DNA of 32,363 bases from Candidatus Omnitrophota bacterium (GTDB lineage: Bacteria; Omnitrophota; Gorgyraeia; Zapsychrales; JANLHA01), in the NCBI GenBank assembly GCA_020849375.1, contig JADLGJ010000072.1, positions 1 to 32,363 on the forward strand, given 5' to 3'. Shown piece after piece: positions 17,793 through 26,421 of this stretch. The notes under the pieces were generated by a model, which did no database searches, was not told the DNA's origin, and was given only the letters and a program-made list of their open reading frames with translations. Position 1 is the stretch's first letter. Each line of letters opens with the position of its first letter. The position numbers and the translations under genes are program-made.

Positions 17793-18827
17793 TTAACACG
17801 GCTTAGCGGAATTCTCAAGGACGAGTTGTTTGAGGCATTCCACCCATGTCGGGGAGGTATTCAAGCTTTCGACCAATTGCCAGCGTTCGCCGCCGAGATG
17901 GGTGAATTGATGCTTGTATTCCATGCCGATCTCAACGGTCGTTTCGAGGCAGTCCGCGACAAAGGCGGGAGAGAAAACGAGGACATTTTTAATATTGCGC
18001 TTGATCAGGCCGTTGATGATCTCATCGGTATACGGCTTGACCCAGGGGTCTTTGCCTAAGCGCGACTGAAAACACAAAGTGTACTGATCTTCATTGATGC
18101 CAAGTTCCTTGGCTAACAGCCGGGTCGTCGCGAAACACTGCGCGCGATAGCAGTATTGGTTCTTGTTGTGATAGGTTTTGCAGCAATCGCCTAAGCGGCA
18201 ATATCCGTCGGATGAGGCTTTTAGGATCTGCCGCTCGGGAAGCCCGTGATAGCTAAAAAGGATATGGTCGTATTTAGCCTGAGATAAATATTTTTTGCCT
18301 AGCTCCGCGAATGCTTTGATAAATAGCGGATGTTCGAAAAATTGGCTGATGACCTTGACGGTCGGGACCACTTCCCATCTTTTGATCTCATCCATGAATT
18401 TTTCATGGGTCGAGCCGGTCGAAGCGGAAGCATATTGCGGGTACATCGGGATCACAATGAGTTCTTTGAGCCCTTTGTCCTTAAATTGTTCCAAGGCCGA
18501 CCGCAAACTCGGGTTTTGATAACGCATCCCAAAAACGACCTGATAATCAGCCCCTAAGCTGTCTTGCAAAAGTTTCGTGACCTGATAACCATAAATTTTG
18601 AGCGGCGAACCGTCCTTGGTCCAAAGCTGTTGATAACCTTTGGCGCTTTGGGGCGCACGGAAGGGGGCAATGATCAGGTTGACCAAGAGCCAGCGCTGGA
18701 GAAACGGGATATCAATGACCCGTCCGTCCATGAGGAATTCCTGCAGATATTTACGGACATCCGGAACCGCAGGGCTGTCCGGGGTGCCGAGGTTGAGGAG
18801 GAGAACGCCTGTATGTGCTTTTGCCAT
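17793..18827 (-). CDS. hemH: Ferrochelatase
   Basis: GVLLLNLGTPDSP, VVFGMRYQNPSL, LIVIPMYPQYASASTGS, LFSYHGLPERQI, CFQSRLGKDPWVKPYTDE, VFSPAFVADCLETTVEIG. Confidence 0.95.
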   Translation of the reverse strand: MAKAHTGVLLLNLGTPDSPAVPDVRKYLQEFLMDGRVIDIPFLQRWLLVNLIIAPFRAPQSAKGYQQLWTKDGSPLKIYGYQVTKLLQDSLGADYQVVFGMRYQNPSLRSALEQFKDKGLKELIVIPMYPQYASASTGSTHEKFMDEIKRWEVVPTVKVISQFFEHPLFIKAFAELGKKYLSQAKYDHILFSYHGLPERQILKASSDGYCRLGDCCKTYHNKNQYCYRAQCFATTRLLAKELGINEDQYTLCFQSRLGKDPWVKPYTDEIINGLIKRNIKNVLVFSPAFVADCLETTVEIGMEYKHQFTHLGGERWQLVESLNTSPTWVECLKQLVLENSAKPC

Positions 18828-18921
18828 AAGGGGTTATTCTATAACAAGTTTTGTTATTTTTCGAGCAAATTAATTTTTGAGCGCGCCTTAAAGGGAGCAT
18901 TCTGCGGAATGCTCAAAAAAC

Positions 18922-18950
18922 TTGCTTTTCGACGCCGGCGCTCCTATAAT
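18922..18950 (+). promoter_or_regulatory. Sigma-70-like promoter for the DUF212 gene
   Basis: TTGCTT (18922-18927), 17-nt spacer, TATAAT (18945-18950). Confidence 0.6.
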
Positions 18951-18984
18951 ACGGGAACTATTAAGAGAGCATTTTTCGCAAATT

Positions 18985-19473
18985 TTGGAGCTAAAACTGC
19001 CACAAACACCTTTAGAAAATCATCTGGCAACTCCAGTTGGGCACAAGATCCTGCTGATCACCATTTCGGTTTGGGCTATCGCACAGACGATCAAGGTCAT
19101 TTTAGGGGTCATTGTTGAACGGCGATTCAATTTCCGCTGGTTCATCGGGACCGGAGGCATGCCGTCCAGCCACGCAGCCGGCGTCACGGCTTTGGCAACT
19201 CTCTGCGGCTTATGCGTGGGCTTTGAATCGGTAGCTTTTGCTTTAGCTTCGGTTTTTGCCCTGGTGACGATGTTTGACGCGCAAGGTGTACGCCGGGCGA
19301 CCGGGCAGCAGGCGGAAGTTTTAAACAAAATAGTCGAAGACCTTTACCGGCACGGTAATATTCCCGTCAACCGGTTAAGGGAGCTTGTCGGGCACACTCC
19401 GTTCCAGGTCTTTGTGGGGGCTTTGGTCGGCGGTTTCTTTGCGGTGTTCTTTTATAATATTTGGATCAGATAA
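18985..19473 (+). CDS. DUF212 / divergent PAP2 family membrane protein
   Basis: GTGGMPSSHAAGVTALAT, MFDAQGVRRATGQQAEVLN, LRELVGHTPFQVFVGALVG. The track start (18922) is the first base of a putative -35 box, so a downstream start is likelier; TTG 18985 is a tentative choice. Confidence 0.85.
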   Translation: MELKLPQTPLENHLATPVGHKILLITISVWAIAQTIKVILGVIVERRFNFRWFIGTGGMPSSHAAGVTALATLCGLCVGFESVAFALASVFALVTMFDAQGVRRATGQQAEVLNKIVEDLYRHGNIPVNRLRELVGHTPFQVFVGALVGGFFAVFFYNIWIR

Positions 19474-19485
19474 TGGAGGCTTGGT

Positions 19486-20310
19486 GTGAATAAAAAAATA
19501 TTGATCGTTGCTGCGGTGATCGCGGGGGTCGTGGCCGTATTTGTTTTTATGCCGAAGCGGCATTCGCCAAAAGCTGAAGGCCAGGCCGCTCCGGTGAACA
19601 ATGTCAAAGAAGCAAAAGAGCTTTATGCTCAGGCTGTGAAGCTGCGCCAGATGAACGAGCCGCTCAAGGCCCGCGCGATCTATCAGGATATTGTTAAGAA
19701 TTATCCCGATATTGACAATATGTCGGCGATCCAGCAGGAAGCGGAAGCGCTGAATATGCAGATCTTGTTCTCCCGGACGGAAGTTCCGGAAAAAACGGTC
19801 ATTCATGAAGTCGTTCCTGGTGACAGTTTGGCCAAGATCGCGAAAAAATATAATACGACCACGGATTTTATCCGCCGCAGTAATAATCTCAAAGGTGATG
19901 TCGTGCGTTTGGGAGAAAAATTGCGGATCTGGATCGGTAAGTTCAATGTTTTTGTTGATAAGTCGCAGAATGTTTTGATCCTCAAAGACGGCAATGACAT
20001 TGTGAAAGTTTATAATGTTTCGACGGGTGCCAACAATAGTACTCCGGTCGGGACATTTAAGATCACCACTAAATTGGAAAATCCGGTTTGGTTCAATAAA
20101 GGCATGGTCGTTCCGCCGGAAAGCCCCGACAATGTTTTGGGGACCCGTTGGCTGGGTTTTGATATTCAGGGTTATGGCATTCACGGCACGGTCGAGCCCA
20201 AAGCGATCGGCCAGCAGGTCACGGCCGGATGCGTGCGCATGATCAATGAGCAGGTCGAAGAGCTCTATAGTATTCTACCCGTCGGAACAGAAGTTGTTGT
20301 TGTTGATTAA
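19486..20310 (+). CDS. LysM-domain L,D-transpeptidase (YkuD family)
   Basis: N-terminal TM; LysM VIHEVVPGDSLAKIAKKYNTTTDFIRRSNNL; catalytic YGIHGT...VTAGCVRM; GTG start. Confidence 0.92.
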   Translation: MNKKILIVAAVIAGVVAVFVFMPKRHSPKAEGQAAPVNNVKEAKELYAQAVKLRQMNEPLKARAIYQDIVKNYPDIDNMSAIQQEAEALNMQILFSRTEVPEKTVIHEVVPGDSLAKIAKKYNTTTDFIRRSNNLKGDVVRLGEKLRIWIGKFNVFVDKSQNVLILKDGNDIVKVYNVSTGANNSTPVGTFKITTKLENPVWFNKGMVVPPESPDNVLGTRWLGFDIQGYGIHGTVEPKAIGQQVTAGCVRMINEQVEELYSILPVGTEVVVVD

Positions 20311-20353
20311 GTTTTTAACTTAAATTTATTTTTCGCTCGCTCACTCGCTCAAA

Positions 20354-20405
20354 ATGATGATTTGGGCGAAGAAGCGGAAGAAAAAAAGAGGGCCCAAATC
20401 ATCAT
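20354..20405 (+). promoter_or_regulatory. Perfect 14-bp inverted repeat whose 3' arm runs into the accA start codon
   Basis: ATGATGATTTGGGC (20354-20367), 24-nt purine-rich loop, GCCCAAATCATCAT (20392-20405); ATG is 20404-20406. Confidence 0.75.
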
Positions 20406-21363
20406 GTCTGGACTAGATTTTGAAAAACCGATCATCGAGTTGGAAACCAAGATCAATGAATTAAAGAATCTCGGGAAAACAAGAAAAGTTGACCTTGATC
20501 CCGAGATCAAAAAGCTTGAGCAAAAAGCTGCGAAAATGAAGGAAGAGATCTATTCCAAGTTGACCGATTGGCAGCGCGTGCAGATCGCCCGCCATCCGCT
20601 GCGTCCGTACACCCTGGATTATATTAATATGATGACTTCCGAATTTATCGAGGTCCATGGTGACCGCTTATTCGCGGACGACCTTGCGCTCGTCGGAGGA
20701 TTTGCGAAATTGAACGGCCACCGCATCATGATCATGGGCCACCAAAAAGGCCGCGACACAAAAGATAATATCCGCCGCAACTTTGGCTGTGCGCATCCCG
20801 AAGGTTACCGCAAAGCGATGCGTTTGATGAGGCTGGCGGAAAAGTTTGGTTTGCCGGTCGTTGTTTTGATCGATACCCCCGGTGCTTATCCCGGTGTCGG
20901 CGCTGAAGAGCGCGGGCAAGCGCAGGCGATCGCGGAAAATCTGATGGACATGGCGCAGTTGAAAACCCCGGTCGTTGCGACCATCATCGGTGAAGGCGGA
21001 AGCGGTGGCGCCTTAGGTGTTGCTGTTGCCGACCGTGTCCTTATTTTACAAAATGCTTATTATTCGGTTATTTCGCCGGAAGGTTGTGCTTCGATCTTGT
21101 GGCGCAGCAGTACAAAAGCCCCGGAAGCGGCCAATGCTTTAAAATTGACCGGCGAACACCTTTTGAAATTCGGGATCGTTGATGAGGTCGTTGCCGAGCC
21201 CGAAGGCGGCGCGCACCGCGACCCCGAAGCGATCGCTGCTCAACTAAAGAAGGCGATCCTTAGAAATATTAAAGAACTCACACCCCTTTCCCCGGAAGAA
21301 CTCCTCGACCAGCGTTATGAGAAATTCCGCCGTATGGGCCACTTCCAGACGGTCGAAGCCTAA
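20404..21363 (+). CDS. accA: Acetyl-CoA carboxylase carboxyltransferase subunit alpha
   Basis: LDFEKPIIELETKINELK, DWQRVQIARHPLRPYTLDYI, GDRLFADDLALVGG, VVLIDTPGAYPGVGAEERGQ, IGEGGSGGALG. ATG 20404 (MSGLDFEKPI) chosen over TTG 20362. Confidence 0.95.
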   Translation: MSGLDFEKPIIELETKINELKNLGKTRKVDLDPEIKKLEQKAAKMKEEIYSKLTDWQRVQIARHPLRPYTLDYINMMTSEFIEVHGDRLFADDLALVGGFAKLNGHRIMIMGHQKGRDTKDNIRRNFGCAHPEGYRKAMRLMRLAEKFGLPVVVLIDTPGAYPGVGAEERGQAQAIAENLMDMAQLKTPVVATIIGEGGSGGALGVAVADRVLILQNAYYSVISPEGCASILWRSSTKAPEAANALKLTGEHLLKFGIVDEVVAEPEGGAHRDPEAIAAQLKKAILRNIKELTPLSPEELLDQRYEKFRRMGHFQTVEA

Positions 21364-21369
21364 AATAAA

Positions 21370-22425
21370 ATGACGATTTCGACAGACACTCTTCATCCCG
21401 ATATACGCGGTGTGTTCCTTAAAGACCTTGAGGAGGATTTTCGCGGGATCGGCGAGAAAGCTTTCCGCGCCCGGCAGGTTTTTGATTGGATCTATAAAAA
21501 AGGTGCGACCGGTTTTGATGCGATGACGAATTTGTCACCGGAACTACGTGCGAAATTAAAAGCTAAGTATTCGCTCGCGCCGCCGCAAGTCGCCGCCGAA
21601 CATCACTCTGTGGACGGGACGAAAAAATTCTTGTTCTCGATGACTGATCGCGAGAAAGTTGAGACGGTCATTATTCCGTCGAAGACGCGCGCAACCGTTT
21701 GTGTATCAACACAAGCTGGCTGTAAATTCGGCTGCAAATTCTGCGCAAGCGGCATCGGCGGCTGGACAAGAAATTTAACGGCTGCGGAAATCCTGACCGA
21801 GATCCTTTATGCCAAAGCAAAAAGTAACCTGCACCCTTTATCACATATTGTTTTCATGGGAACCGGGGAGCCGTTGGATAATTATGATAATCTGATGCGC
21901 GCGATCCGTTTGATCAATGCGCCGGAAGGGCTGGGCATCGCAGCCCGGCGTATCACTGTTTCGACGTGCGGTGTCATTCCAAAGATCTTGCAGATGGCGA
22001 CGGAAGGTTTGCAGATCGAGCTGGCTATTTCTTTGCACGGTTATAATGATGAATCACGTAAGGTCCTGATGCCGGTGAATAAAAAATATCCGATGAGCGA
22101 TCTGATCCCGGCTTGCCGGGAATACATTAAGGCGACCAAGCGGCAGATCACGTTCGAATATATTTTGATCAAGGATGTGACTTGCAGTCCCGAGGCCGTG
22201 CGTGAGTTGAGCCTGTTGTTTAAAGGCATGATCTGCAAAATGAACTTGATCCCCTACAACCCTGTTTCTGAATTCGACCACAAGACCCCGAGCCGTGAGG
22301 AAATGAATGATTTTGTCGAAAGCCTGGAACGCGCCGGGATACACGCAACTATCCGCACCCCTCGCGGACGCGACGTTTCCGCGGCGTGCGGGCAACTCCG
22401 GCACGAACATCAAAACGCAAACTAA
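21370..22425 (+). CDS. rlmN: 23S rRNA (adenine2503-C2)-methyltransferase RlmN
   Basis: Radical SAM CKFGCKFC, FRARQVFDWIYKKG, VFMGTGEPLDNYDN, LAISLHGYNDESRKVLMPVN, IRTPRGRDVSAACGQL. Confidence 0.97.
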   Translation: MTISTDTLHPDIRGVFLKDLEEDFRGIGEKAFRARQVFDWIYKKGATGFDAMTNLSPELRAKLKAKYSLAPPQVAAEHHSVDGTKKFLFSMTDREKVETVIIPSKTRATVCVSTQAGCKFGCKFCASGIGGWTRNLTAAEILTEILYAKAKSNLHPLSHIVFMGTGEPLDNYDNLMRAIRLINAPEGLGIAARRITVSTCGVIPKILQMATEGLQIELAISLHGYNDESRKVLMPVNKKYPMSDLIPACREYIKATKRQITFEYILIKDVTCSPEAVRELSLLFKGMICKMNLIPYNPVSEFDHKTPSREEMNDFVESLERAGIHATIRTPRGRDVSAACGQLRHEHQNAN

Positions 22426-22437
22426 TTCGTTATCGCG

Positions 22438-22466
22438 TTGACGTCAAATTGAACAGGCTCTATAAT
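22438..22466 (+). promoter_or_regulatory. Strong sigma-70-like promoter of the type II secretion operon
   Basis: TTGACG (22438-22443), 17-nt spacer, TATAAT (22461-22466), 34 nt before the first ATG. Confidence 0.7.
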
Positions 22467-22500
22467 TTGTATATCTATAATATTAATATTTAACAAGAGT

Positions 22501-23028
22501 ATGTCTTTGGTCTCAAATACAATTCAGGGGAAATGGCTGACGGATCCGTTGGCGCATGTCCAATCCATTTTGCAGGCCGTTTTGCTTGTGCTGATCGCTG
22601 GATCTTTGGGGATCGGGTGGTGGCGTTATCAAAATACTGTTTTTGTGATCAGTGAAGCTAAGTCGGGGCCTAACCGGTCATCGGCGGATAGCAGTGATCC
22701 TGCTGGCAAAAGTATTCAGCCGTTAAGTTTTTATACGGAACTAACGGACACGCGCGATATTTTTTCCTTCGTGGGGATGAATCCATCCACCGCGGGTGCC
22801 GACGTGGAAGTGATTTCGCCGGTCAGCCAGGACATGATGAGCCGTTATATCGTCCAGGGGATCATCCATGATGAGGACCCGATGGCGATCATTAAAGACA
22901 AGCAAAGCAATAAGACCTATTTTCTTCACCGTTCAGAAATCCTGGAAGGCGCGAGCCTTGTTGATATTCGTGATAACCATGTGATCTTTAACCGCGGCGG
23001 AGAAGTGATGGAGTTGATCAAAAAATGA
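22501..23028 (+). CDS. GspC/PilP-like inner-membrane protein of type II secretion
   Basis: Single N-terminal TM; ISPVSQDMMSRYIVQGIIHDEDPMAIIKDKQSNKTYFLHRSEILEGASLVDIRDNHVIF is GspC HR / PilP-like; position before the secretin. Confidence 0.65.
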   Translation: MSLVSNTIQGKWLTDPLAHVQSILQAVLLVLIAGSLGIGWWRYQNTVFVISEAKSGPNRSSADSSDPAGKSIQPLSFYTELTDTRDIFSFVGMNPSTAGADVEVISPVSQDMMSRYIVQGIIHDEDPMAIIKDKQSNKTYFLHRSEILEGASLVDIRDNHVIFNRGGEVMELIKK

Positions 23029-24701
23029 GACGCGTCACGATCGAGAATATTTTTTTGTTCCTTTGTTCCATGAGTGTCCTTTTAAATGTGATGCCGGGGC
23101 AGGTTTTTGCCCAGGACGTGCCCGCACCGCAACCCGACCCTGTCAATATTAATGAAGAAATAGACGCCCCGGCTTATGCGGTCGCTCCGCAAGAAACAAT
23201 TTTACCGATGCCCAGGACCGTTACCCCTTCCACCGAAAATCCGTCGACACCGCCCCTGCTCGAAGAAGTGGACCTCAAGGAAGTTGAGGTCACGGATGTT
23301 CTGAAAATGATCTCCCAAAAAAGCGGATTGAATATTGTCATCGGCAGTACAGTCACCGGCAAGGTGAGCTTGTATTTGAAAGGTGTCACGGCGAAAGATG
23401 TTTTGGACATTGTCGCTAAAACGAATGACCTGGCTTATGTTGAAGACGGGCGTTTGATCCATGTGATGACGGGAGCGGATTATGAAAGAATATATGGGCG
23501 CAAATTCTTCAAGAAAACAAAGACCGTTCTGCAGAAGTTGAATTATATCAGTGTTGCGGAAGTCGTTCCTATGCTGGAAAGAATGAAAAGCCCCTCGGGA
23601 GTCGTGCTTTCCGACCCGCGCAGCAGTACGATCTCATTAAATGACCTCCCGGAAAATATTTTGGATATGATCGCGTTCATCCGTGAGATCGATGTTCCGC
23701 GCATGACGCAGGTTTTTGACCTGACCTATGCTAAAGCCGAAGACCTCTCCGAGCGCATTAATTTGATCTTGACCCCGACCGTCGGGTCCATGCGTTTTGA
23801 TAAAAGGACGAACAAGATCTCGGTCACCGATATTCCTGACAAGATCCATGAGATCGAACGGATGATCAATGCTTTTGACGTCAAAGAACAGCAGGTCGCG
23901 ATCGAAGCCAAGATCGTGCAGGTTATCCTCAGCGACAATTTTCAAATGGGTGTTGATTGGGAAGCGGTGGTCGAAAGTTCACATAACCTGACGATGGTCG
24001 GTAATTTTGATGTGCTCAATGCCACAGATAAAGCGGGACGCATGAGTATCGGTACCTTGGCCGACGACCACTACACGGCGATGATCGAAGCCCTGCAAAC
24101 ATACGGAAAGACAGAAAATCTTTCCAATCCGCATATCATGGTCATTAACAATCAGGAAGCTAAGATCCTCGTCGGTTCAACGGAGCCTTATGTCACCTCG
24201 ACGACGACGACACCGGCTTCCGGGCCCACGACGACTGCGGAAACGGTCAACTTTATCGAGGTCGGGGTCAAGCTTTATGTCACGCCGACGATCCATAAGG
24301 ACGGCTTTGTCACGTTAAAGATCAAGCCCGAGGTCAGTTCTGTCACCCGCAATGTCACGACCAGCAACAACAATACGATCCCCGTCGTTGAAACGTCCGA
24401 AGCCGAGACCACCGTCTTGGTGAAAGATGGCGTGACCATCGTCATCGGGGGTTTGATCAAAGATGAAAAGATCAATACCGATACGCGTATACCGCTTTTG
24501 GGAAGTATTCCGCTGGTCGGTGGCGCTTTCCGCAGTAAGGATTATTTGACCCGCAAGACCGAGCTTGTCATTTTCTTAACCCCGCGTATATCAACGGGGG
24601 CCATGATCGACGCCCGCAAAGTAGGGAATGTTGACGTCCGCAAAGTTGCTGATAAGGTCGCGATCAAAAAAGAAAAGTCAGAGCCACAACATTTGCAATG
24701 A
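23025..24701 (+). CDS. gspD: Type II secretion secretin GspD
   Basis: Signal peptide; secretin repeats; VAIEAKIVQV, VGVKLYVTPTIHKDGFVTLKIKPEVS, VLVKDGVTIVIGGLIKDE, IPLLGSIPLVGGAFRS, ELVIFLTPRI. Confidence 0.93.
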   Translation: MRRVTIENIFLFLCSMSVLLNVMPGQVFAQDVPAPQPDPVNINEEIDAPAYAVAPQETILPMPRTVTPSTENPSTPPLLEEVDLKEVEVTDVLKMISQKSGLNIVIGSTVTGKVSLYLKGVTAKDVLDIVAKTNDLAYVEDGRLIHVMTGADYERIYGRKFFKKTKTVLQKLNYISVAEVVPMLERMKSPSGVVLSDPRSSTISLNDLPENILDMIAFIREIDVPRMTQVFDLTYAKAEDLSERINLILTPTVGSMRFDKRTNKISVTDIPDKIHEIERMINAFDVKEQQVAIEAKIVQVILSDNFQMGVDWEAVVESSHNLTMVGNFDVLNATDKAGRMSIGTLADDHYTAMIEALQTYGKTENLSNPHIMVINNQEAKILVGSTEPYVTSTTTTPASGPTTTAETVNFIEVGVKLYVTPTIHKDGFVTLKIKPEVSSVTRNVTTSNNNTIPVVETSEAETTVLVKDGVTIVIGGLIKDEKINTDTRIPLLGSIPLVGGAFRSKDYLTRKTELVIFLTPRISTGAMIDARKVGNVDVRKVADKVAIKKEKSEPQHLQ

Positions 24702-26410
24702 ACTCCATTCTTAAACAGCGCCATATCCGTTTAGGCGAACTTTTGATCGCCGAGAAATTGATCACGGAAGACGAATTGCAGGCGGCTTTAAAAGAACAGG
24801 AGCGTTCCGGCGGCGGTTTGGCCGAAGTTTTTTTACGGACGAAATTCCAGCAGCAGCCGCAGCTCCTTTACCGTGTCCTTGCCCGTCAGTTAGGCGTCGA
24901 TTTTATCGATTGTGCATCCCTGGAAATCCCTCCGGAAGTCCTTTCCGCACTGCCCGCGCAGGCCGCTTTATATTTTAAAGTCCTGCCTATTGAATTCAAA
25001 AATGATGAACTCGTGATCGCGACCGCTGATCCGACGAATGTCAGCAATTTCGACGGATTGACCAGTATTCTCGGGAAAAGGATCCGCTTTGTATTGGCGA
25101 TCGAAAGCGATATTTTTGAAGGGATACGCAGTTATTACGGGTTAGGTGCGGAAACGATCGCGCGAATGCTTGAAAATCGCGAGCCCTCGGCCACGGCAGA
25201 GATCCAGACGGTAGAAAATATCGCTGATGTGCAGAGTGAAGCGTCGATCGCCCGGTTCGTTAATCAAGTTCTTTTGGAAGCGTGCCGTAATCGTGCAACG
25301 GATATTCATTTTGAACCTTATGAAAATGACCTGCGGATTCGTTACCGCATTGACGGCGTTTTACATGACGCGCCGGTCCCGGCCGAGATCCGGCATTTTA
25401 AGGACGCGATCAATTCCCGCATTAAGATCATGTCGCGGTTGAATATTGCCGAAAAACGCCTTCCGCAGGATGGGCGTTTTAATGTCCTCGCCGGGAAACA
25501 ACCGCTGGATCTGCGTATTTCTTTTTTGCCGACGCCCTGGGGTGAAAGTTTGGTCCTTCGCGTTCTGGAGCAAAACCGTTTGCGCGATCTCGCGGAATTA
25601 GGATTTGTCCCGCAGGATTTGGTCGTTCTGGAAAAGTTGATCAAATATCCGCATGGCCTGATCTTTGTTACTGGCCCGACGGGAAGCGGGAAAACAACGA
25701 CATTGTATTCGTGCTTGTCACGACTGAACCTGCCTGAGCATAAGATCATTACCATCGAAGACCCTGTTGAAGTTCAATTGAAAGGGATCTCTCAGATCCA
25801 GGTGAACCCCGCGATCGGGTTAACGTTCGGCCATGGCTTGCGTTCGATCCTTCGCCATGACCCCGACATCATGATGGTCGGGGAGGTCCGTGACCGTGAG
25901 ACCGCCGAAATTGCGGTGCAGGTCGCGTTGACCGGGCATTTGGTGTTCTCAAGCATTCACACCAACGATGCCTCGTCGGGTGCGGCGCGGCTTTTGGACA
26001 TCGGCTGCGAACCTTATTTGATCGCGAGTTCTGTGATCTGTTTTATTGCCCAGCGGCTGGTTCGTGTTCTGTGCCCGTCTTGTAAAAAACGTGCAAGAGT
26101 TTCTGATGAAATGGCGGCCGCGTTCGGCCTTAAGTATGAAGATGTCCGCTCGATCGAATCATATGCGGCCGTTGGTTGTGAACTTTGCCAGATGACGGGC
26201 TATCGCGGCCGGCAGGCGATCTATGAATTTCTTGTGATCAACAATGAGATCCGGCAGCTCATTCAAGACCGTGCTTCTGCGCAAGATATCCGTGTCCAGG
26301 CGGTCAAGAATGGGATGGTCCCTTTGCGGCAAAGCGGTTGGCAAAAGATTTGTCAAGGCCTGACAACTCCTGAAGAAGTGATCCGCGTCACCCGTGACGA
26401 CTCAACATAA
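24698..26410 (+). CDS. gspE: Type II secretion ATPase GspE (MshEN N-terminal domain)
   Basis: RLGELLIAEKLITEDELQAALKEQ; Walker A GPTGSGKTTTLYS; RSILRHDPDIMMVGEVRDRETAEIA; HTNDASSGAARLLDIG; CPSC...CELC zinc motif. Confidence 0.96.
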   Translation: MNSILKQRHIRLGELLIAEKLITEDELQAALKEQERSGGGLAEVFLRTKFQQQPQLLYRVLARQLGVDFIDCASLEIPPEVLSALPAQAALYFKVLPIEFKNDELVIATADPTNVSNFDGLTSILGKRIRFVLAIESDIFEGIRSYYGLGAETIARMLENREPSATAEIQTVENIADVQSEASIARFVNQVLLEACRNRATDIHFEPYENDLRIRYRIDGVLHDAPVPAEIRHFKDAINSRIKIMSRLNIAEKRLPQDGRFNVLAGKQPLDLRISFLPTPWGESLVLRVLEQNRLRDLAELGFVPQDLVVLEKLIKYPHGLIFVTGPTGSGKTTTLYSCLSRLNLPEHKIITIEDPVEVQLKGISQIQVNPAIGLTFGHGLRSILRHDPDIMMVGEVRDRETAEIAVQVALTGHLVFSSIHTNDASSGAARLLDIGCEPYLIASSVICFIAQRLVRVLCPSCKKRARVSDEMAAAFGLKYEDVRSIESYAAVGCELCQMTGYRGRQAIYEFLVINNEIRQLIQDRASAQDIRVQAVKNGMVPLRQSGWQKICQGLTTPEEVIRVTRDDST

Positions 26411-26421
26411 GGTTGGCTAAG

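Noticed and set aside
19375-20184. 269-aa minus-strand ORF
   Set aside because: Antisense to the DUF212 end and the LysM-L,D-transpeptidase, both with clear motifs; composition looks like a shadow ORF.
20362-20403. Upstream TTG start for accA (MGEEAEEKKRAQII...)
   Set aside because: Translation of the hairpin arm and loop; MSGLDFEKPI from ATG 20404 matches the usual AccA N-terminus.
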